From: Haemonchus contortus | Taxonomy: Eukaryota > Nematoda > Chromadorea > Rhabditida > Trichostrongylidae | Direction of reading: 5' to 3' | DNA length: 64,000 nt | NCBI GenBank assembly: GCA_000469685.2 | Contig: LS997562.1 | Location: 2,066,992-2,130,991, forward strand | In this document: positions 60,001 through 64,000 of the stretch, piece after piece | How positions within the stretch are numbered: position 1 is the first letter of the stretch | How the letters are laid out: each line of letters starts with the position of its first letter | Translations under genes and position numbers: made by a program | Notes under the pieces: generated by a model | The model's input: the letters and a program-made list of their open reading frames with translations, nothing else | Told to the model about the DNA's origin: nothing | The model's database searches: none

Positions 60001-62860
60001 CATCGATGTTTATCCATTGCGCCCAATCGATTTCTTACAAGGAAACGTCAGCTTTTCGCTGCCTCCCCTGGACTCAGCTGATAGTTCAGATGATGACACA
60101 TCATATGACCCCGACTGCCTTCAGACTATATCGCAGGCAAAGGAAGCACTGGCATTCTCAGAACAAGTAGCAGATAAGTTTTGGGACATCTGGAACGTAG
60201 AGTACCTTACGGCGCTAAGAGATACACAGAAGTCCTTGTTCAAATCACGCAGGCATAACACAAGAACAGCTCCTGAGATAGGGGAAATAGTCCTTATTGA
60301 ACAAGAACTCATACCAAGAGGTCACTGGCCCATGGGAATAGTCACAGAGCTTATACAAAGCGCTGATGGATTCATACGTTCGGCAAAACTTAAGCTTCCT
60401 CACAAAAAGATATACATCCATCGACCAATAACAAAGCTTTACCCGCTTGAGATACGAGCGACAGCGTCCGTTGAGGCGCAAGAGCACAACAAACAAGCAG
60501 GCAGCGCGCAAAATGAAGATACAGAAAAGTCTACTGCGCTTACTGCGCCTACCGAATTTGAGCGAAGCCGACGGAGACCTCAACGCGCGGCAAAAACAAA
60601 AGCATGCGAGGCAATCAGGCGACAACAAAAAGACACACACGAGAACGCATCTGTGACAGATATAGAACAAGAACTACCGCGCGCAAGGAAGCCATTCAAA
60701 ATCAACACCGTACTTCTGGCTTTGATATTGATGACCATGAAAACTGCAGAGTGCAGCAAAGAAGAAGCCATAACCTGTGCTCAAGGGATTGTAACGATAT
60801 ACCCAAAGGCCCCACCGTTTGAAATTTGTTTCAACAATGAATGCAGGGGGTTCAATAAGAGTTTCGAAGTTCTTCAATATGCTCTTGCACCTTCTTTGAA
60901 TCCAACAGAATGGTCGGTAACACTGCGATCTGACAACCTGATTAGACAGAAAATATGTGTAGATCCTCCGTATTGTGATCGAGTTGCAAATCTTTTCTCC
61001 AAAGCATTGATAGGCAACCCGCACTGTTGGCCTTTGGGAGCAATACTTTCTGTGGGACTGTCCTGTTACCTTATCATTTGTGGTGCCTTGCTCTTAGCTT
61101 GGCTAATCCTTCGCAAGAAAGATTCACCTACTACGGTAGTGTCTAACAACACCAACATAATGTTTTCAACAACAGCAGTGACACGAGAGAACGGACCATT
61201 CTCCTTAGCAAATTTCACGCCTGCACCCATACTGATGGGAATAATGCTTATAACAACCATCTTTCTCGTAACGCCAGGATCAGCGTGTCAAGATTCGTAC
61301 ATGAGACATTCCGTGGACCTCAGTTGTACCGAACGTAATGAATGTCGCTACGAATATCGACGAGAGCTCTTTTTCAATAGCATTCAAACAAGCCTTTGTG
61401 TGCAACTACGCCGTCACAATACCACTGTCGGTAAAATCAAAATTGAACGTGTTTCTGAACATCTAACCTGTCACAAGGTGTCTTCCTTTTGGACTAGGGA
61501 GACACATCAACGAGTGGATCGTGTAACACGATGTCGTGGGTTGGGATCATGTGTAGATGATACCTGTGAGTCCTTGGATCCCACGAAAGTGATTCCTGAA
61601 CTTAACGCTACTGCGCGTTATCCTGGGTATACATCCTGCACCACGCAATGTAGTGGAGTTGATTGCATATGCTTGCTTCCCTGGTACGTTCCTCGTAGAG
61701 TGTGCACCTTTTTCCGCATCTCCCATGTACCAGCTTCACCGCAGGTGTACGAAATCTTTGAATGCGCCGCATGGAGACCAGAAGTCATTCTCAAAATCAG
61801 CGTTGAACTGTACAACTTTAAAGAGAATGGAACTCTTTCACTCATACCGTACTACATAAAAGAATTCGCGCATTTTAATTTTACGGTGATATCCACGCAG
61901 GTGCCCGAATTTGGTCTTCACAAAAGGTATGCACAGGCAAAAAACGAAACGCTCATCATTCCTCCCAACCACGTCTTTGCCGTGATGTGCCAAACCTATG
62001 ATCAAGCGGTCTCGAATTTTTCCTCGTGTACCAATGCACGTTACTGCGACTGTGACGCCACAAGTACTTCACCCAGTTGCCACTGCCCGTACAACACTTT
62101 CGCACAGGTTCGCCGCAACAGCGACTATGTATTACCTCTTTCGACGCCATACATCACCGTATCAGACGTAGCTGGAAAGTTGTTTGCAGAGTACAGTAAA
62201 GGGGAAACAACCATAGCTATTGTATCAAAAGAGAAAATTGAGACTGCAAACTTAAACGTCAACTCAATTTGTACGATAAGTACGAAGAATTTGTCAGGAT
62301 GCTATAATTGTGAGCACGGCAGCTCAGTGGAGATTTCGTGTCAGTCAAAGACAGAGTCCTGGGCAACTGTAACTTGTGCGCACAATATTTTCGCCATCAA
62401 GTGCACGCCGGAAACAATGACGACAAAAGTAAAGTTATCCTTCGAAAATGCGGTGATAGACACCTACTGCCAAACTACTTGTGGCGGCAAAAACGTCACA
62501 ACAAAGCTTGAAGGGGTCCTTCACTACTTCACACACACTGGAGAAAGTGACATATTCCTCACACCTGCACAGCGACAAATACCTCAACTTGACTGGCTAA
62601 ACGGCTCAAATTTACCAGATTTTTCCCCTTTGTGGAGAGTCTTCTTCAAGCATTGGAAACTAACGCTTGTAGTTACTATCGCTCTGGTCTTGATGACCGT
62701 ACTCACTTATCTCTTCGGTCCAGCTATACTGTTAGCCCTCATAAAACTAGTGTTAGCCATGCTTCCTCCGCTGGTGAAATTGATTGCGCAACTCACAGGT
62801 ACGATCCTGTCATCATTCTGGAGCATCGTCCGCTGGCTTGCACAAAAACGGCAGCAATAA
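57017..62860 (+). CDS. pol-env polyprotein: RT, RNase H, integrase, class II-like envelope
   Basis: 1947 codons without a stop; the first ATG at 57017 is only the first Met after the last frame break. RT: catalytic D201 (LIADIQSAF), LPFGITSAP, and YVDN at 279-282 where YVDD is usual. RNase H-like: WVFADAS and STPKLELLAVLLAFRLAES. Integrase: H767/H772/C802/C805 zinc site, then D838, D897 (VRTDCGTNF) and E948 (GGVWERL). Envelope from about residue 1228: signal-like KINTVLLALILM, membrane segments near 1340-1365 and 1403-1420, a Cys-rich ectodomain with the phlebovirus Gc-like pattern (CSGVDCICLLPW, about 1545-1560), many N-glycosylation sites and C-terminal membrane segments near 1878-1925. The envelope would mediate membrane fusion, as in phlebovirus-like Env of C. 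elegans Cer7-type elements. Pol and env share one frame without a stop, so processing or splicing must separate them. Confidence 0.92.
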   Translation: MGAVKWEQSFLTKAPIRFPVTRRFSDAEMLRNMFEMEGLGISTKEEKEDEAAHTYLSQYAKLIKYDGQSVSAPFPLKGNVVDLASNYNMALHRLIAQMKHLQRFPERKKWYLQIMKQYLADGVIEKVTGPVHESVGTYYMPHSGVWREHKPNPLRIVFDASSKQRGQLSLNDVIHTGASFVNKIHDIIVASRTKPLILIADIQSAFTQIRIHESHRDLCRFLWISDPEKTFDRNNVVEFRWKRLPFGITSAPSMLNMVLSAYLQKCSKPLAREILSLLYVDNVLMTAYTIDEALDKYKESKALFSAIGMNLRAFVSNCPEVNAQISVEDRAPYEQMKLLGIDYNPISDKYSLKTEFCSQPKVKRDFVRQHHSVYDPIGLGAPLMLSQKHMLRKMFAKKLDWDSKVDSDFAQEWQKATTAIDKFYVEIPRQVFNSEKTDSKPFLWVFADASNSAMAVCGYLENSTSTAVSQLISGKTKLAPQKRSLSTPKLELLAVLLAFRLAESIAFALNYEISTINIASDSLIALSWIRTVRKVPLFVANQRDKIKAHINRLIAHGCQCQILHVPGEKNPADTGTRGVTSAQLENLDWIKGPQWLINHKERSLLTNIEAIETKDIDLVEDDENVVLAELISNDNTRSDPLIDLDRFNGFNKVLRIVTYVGKFIVKLRARSSRTESLQLRYIAKLSTDLKITASDLSAAETLLFQYDHRSVNIEELQGRYRDRQIFRDGDGIIRCKSRLQNASLPFDTRNPIYVDSSIMRLILQDIHRNNAHCGKNHLLTVARQRFWMSKPSRTARNVLKGCATCRKAQSFPFRAPQMASLPSDRVIRTKPFQNTGCDFIGPFLLINNSKVYICIFTCLTTRALHLEVVESLTASAFLSSFVRFVSRRGTPGIVRTDCGTNFILGQKVIDSLFSEHHNDNPVMSYCANNRITWLFNPPAAPWMGGVWERLVSSVKLALQKSVGRKKLGLTDMITVTTRIEAILNTRPLTAISATDIDVYPLRPIDFLQGNVSFSLPPLDSADSSDDDTSYDPDCLQTISQAKEALAFSEQVADKFWDIWNVEYLTALRDTQKSLFKSRRHNTRTAPEIGEIVLIEQELIPRGHWPMGIVTELIQSADGFIRSAKLKLPHKKIYIHRPITKLYPLEIRATASVEAQEHNKQAGSAQNEDTEKSTALTAPTEFERSRRRPQRAAKTKACEAIRRQQKDTHENASVTDIEQELPRARKPFKINTVLLALILMTMKTAECSKEEAITCAQGIVTIYPKAPPFEICFNNECRGFNKSFEVLQYALAPSLNPTEWSVTLRSDNLIRQKICVDPPYCDRVANLFSKALIGNPHCWPLGAILSVGLSCYLIICGALLLAWLILRKKDSPTTVVSNNTNIMFSTTAVTRENGPFSLANFTPAPILMGIMLITTIFLVTPGSACQDSYMRHSVDLSCTERNECRYEYRRELFFNSIQTSLCVQLRRHNTTVGKIKIERVSEHLTCHKVSSFWTRETHQRVDRVTRCRGLGSCVDDTCESLDPTKVIPELNATARYPGYTSCTTQCSGVDCICLLPWYVPRRVCTFFRISHVPASPQVYEIFECAAWRPEVILKISVELYNFKENGTLSLIPYYIKEFAHFNFTVISTQVPEFGLHKRYAQAKNETLIIPPNHVFAVMCQTYDQAVSNFSSCTNARYCDCDATSTSPSCHCPYNTFAQVRRNSDYVLPLSTPYITVSDVAGKLFAEYSKGETTIAIVSKEKIETANLNVNSICTISTKNLSGCYNCEHGSSVEISCQSKTESWATVTCAHNIFAIKCTPETMTTKVKLSFENAVIDTYCQTTCGGKNVTTKLEGVLHYFTHTGESDIFLTPAQRQIPQLDWLNGSNLPDFSPLWRVFFKHWKLTLVVTIALVLMTVLTYLFGPAILLALIKLVLAMLPPLVKLIAQLTGTILSSFWSIVRWLAQKRQQ

Positions 62861-62957
62861 AAAAACGAGTGCAGACAGATCATGAAGCCACAGCTGTGGC
62901 CATCCCATCTTTCTTACCAAAACATTCTCTCTCAACAACTATCATTTCCGTACATTC

Positions 62958-63368
62958 ATGACCGACGAAATCGACGAAGAGATACGTCTCATGGAATTCG
63001 CACAGACTGCCAAACTGGACGCTATCGGCAACACTCTTCAAATTATTAGCAATCGCCTTGACTCGTTGTATTCGCTGACTGCCGAAATGAAAACCGACCT
63101 CGCCACTTTGATGGAGCGTACCGCTCCCAAATCATCCTGCATTTTCTGCACTATCGCCGAAAACGTCGACGGCCATCACACCGGACGATGTCATCGCTAT
63201 TCAGACCCGGTAAGCCGTGCGATGCGTGTGGCGGAGCTACGCCTTTGTAGCCGGTGCCTTCGCGCCGATCACGGTCCCGCACTATGCACAGTTTCTTGCA
63301 GCATCTGCCGTGGGAGCCATAACACTGTTCTTTGTTCTGGTAGCCCACTAAGGAAGCGCAAGAACTGA
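62958..63368 (+). CDS. accessory ORF with three zinc knuckles, downstream of env
   Basis: 136 codons, ATG at 62958, 97 bases after the env stop. The N-terminus is acidic and helical (MTDEIDEEIRLMEFAQTAKL) with a likely coiled coil (IISNRLDSLYSLTAEMKTDL). The C-terminal half has three Cys/His units: C-x2-C-x8-H-x4-C, C-x2-C-x4-H-x4-C (CSRCLRADHGPALC) and C-x2-C-x3-H-x4-C (CSICRGSHNTVLC), then a basic tail. The last two units match the second and third gag knuckles in spacing and partly in sequence. It probably binds nucleic acid. Similar short Cys/His proteins are, to my recollection, common among hypothetical proteins of parasitic nematodes. Function unknown; expression would need a spliced RNA or reinitiation. 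Confidence 0.75.
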   Translation: MTDEIDEEIRLMEFAQTAKLDAIGNTLQIISNRLDSLYSLTAEMKTDLATLMERTAPKSSCIFCTIAENVDGHHTGRCHRYSDPVSRAMRVAELRLCSRCLRADHGPALCTVSCSICRGSHNTVLCSGSPLRKRKN

Positions 63369-63871
63369 TTCCATAGTGCTGCAGCCCCCCACATTGATGT
63401 ACTCAGCTTTCGTCGCATCTCTACTTATTGCCTTGCTACGCCGACCGTCGTCTACTCCCTGCTTCGTCGCTTATCATCCTCACCCCCTTTCTCTTATTCG
63501 TACTATTCTTCGACTACGCCTGGATATTCTTCTGCACTATTCGTCGTCAGAATGTCGTCAGGATGTCGTCAGAATTGATCACTGTCATCAGAATATCGTC
63601 AGATCTGATCACTGTCATCAGAATATCGTCAGAACTGATCACTGTCATCAGAAGGTCGCCAGAACGTCTTCAGAACTGGTCGCTGTCACCAGAAGCTGGC
63701 CACTACACGCTATTTTCGCAGTCCGGTCGTTCTGGTCATCCCTATCGTGTGCAGGTGCGAGTAGCCCAAGCGAAGTCGTTCAGTACATCAGTAGAAGCAA
63801 GTGATACCTGATTTTGTGCTTTTTTTTCATTGTATAACATATTTTTTGGGTCGCGCCGGGCGCCCGCGCAC
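63369..63871 (+). other. 3' untranslated part of the retroelement
   Basis: Two overlapping plus frames stay open here (63376-63804 and 63428-63811), largely because a repeat of 30 bp, a multiple of three, lacks stops. No domain is recognisable. Directly before the 3' LTR a GC palindrome-like stretch (CGCCGGGCGCCCGCGC) replaces the expected polypurine tract. Confidence 0.5.
63543..63700 (+). repeat. 30-bp minisatellite
   Basis: Three full units start at 63566, 63596 and 63626 (TCGTCAGAA, CTGATCACTG, TCATCAGAATA), with a degenerate fourth and shorter GTCGTCAGAAT pieces before. In one frame the units encode VRxDHCHQNI. Confidence 0.85.
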
Positions 63872-64000
63872 TGTCGCGTCCTCGTCCATGCGTTTTATTT
63901 CGCATGGTCGAAGACGCGACTGAAGGACCGCCCACCCCGGCAGACCATTGCTTGGTTGTTCCGCTTATAGTTTGTGAGCTTGTTATCGCTGAGTCATAAA
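63872..64000 (+). repeat. 3' LTR, first 129 bases
   Basis: Identical at every base to 54548-54676. If the LTR is 184 bp, 55 bases lie beyond the window. Confidence 0.92.

Larger units (their letters stand above)
54548..64000 (+). mobile_element. BEL/Pao LTR retroelement with envelope gene (Semotivirus-like), 3' end cut by window
   Basis: Layout: 5' LTR, tRNA-Gly-type primer site, gag, aspartic protease, RT, RNase H, integrase, phlebovirus-like envelope, accessory zinc-knuckle ORF, minisatellite, 3' LTR. The domain order and the RT and integrase sequences fit BEL/Pao. The visible part of the 3' LTR (63872-64000) is identical to the 5' copy, so the insertion is recent. It lies in the DDX18 intron upstream of the exon at 54123-54037, in the opposite orientation. 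The pol-env frame is open throughout, while the gag-protease part has four one-base frame changes. The target-site duplication cannot be checked because the 3' end is outside. Confidence 0.93.

Noticed and set aside
63376..63811. Two 127-142 codon ORFs before the 3' LTR
   Set aside because: They overlap in different frames and owe their length to the 30-bp repeat; no domain is visible.
1..64000. CRISPR arrays, operon-type bacterial genes, rRNA genes
   Set aside because: No regularly spaced repeats or rRNA signatures; gene structure is eukaryotic throughout.

Overview
The window reads as nuclear DNA of a nematode, most likely a strongylid (clade V) worm such as a hookworm relative. Evidence: AT-rich sequence, exons of about 70-140 bp separated by introns of 0.2-4 kb, TTTCAG-type 3' splice sites, worm-like tRNA genes, and a BEL/Pao retroelement of the nematode kind carrying an envelope gene. 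Most coding sequence is split into short exons, so I assembled genes by following splice sites and reading frame by eye. All product names come from recognising protein families, not from a search.

Left part (1-15.1 kb, mostly minus strand). The 5' part of an Elongator subunit 4 (ELP4) gene runs off the left edge (1-452). An intergenic stretch with two inverted-repeat structures follows. Then comes a well-preserved kappaB-Ras (NKIRAS-type) small GTPase gene with seven visible exons over 11.4 kb (3645-15092) and perfect frame continuity.

Middle (15-48 kb). This is gene-poor. It holds degenerate tRNA-derived SINE copies, two divergent tRNA-Arg(ACG) genes, one tRNA-Met(CAT), a TTAA-flanked MITE-like block, simple repeats, and a few isolated exons or small genes whose products I do not recognise (24.5, 28.6-30.6, 41.8 and 48.5 kb, and an indel-broken region at 17.5-18.1 kb).

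Right part (48-54.5 kb). A MAF1 homolog (plus strand, repressor of RNA polymerase III) and a DDX18/HAS1 DEAD-box helicase (minus strand, ribosome biogenesis) are convergent. Both keep their splice sites and protein sequence but contain several single-base insertions or deletions.

Right end (54.5-64 kb). A recently inserted BEL/Pao retroelement lies in antisense orientation inside an intron of the DDX18 gene. It has a ~184-bp LTR, a tRNA-Gly-type primer binding site, a frame-broken gag/protease region, one intact 1947-codon reading frame joining RT-RNaseH-integrase to a phlebovirus-Gc-like (class II) envelope, an accessory zinc-knuckle ORF, a 30-bp minisatellite, and a 3' LTR cut by the window edge. 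The visible 129 bases of the two LTRs are identical.

The most interesting points are the accessory ORF after env, which repeats the triple zinc-knuckle design of the element's own gag, and the dense single-base indels at 48-57 kb, which decide whether MAF1, DDX18 and gag are truly broken or only mis-assembled.
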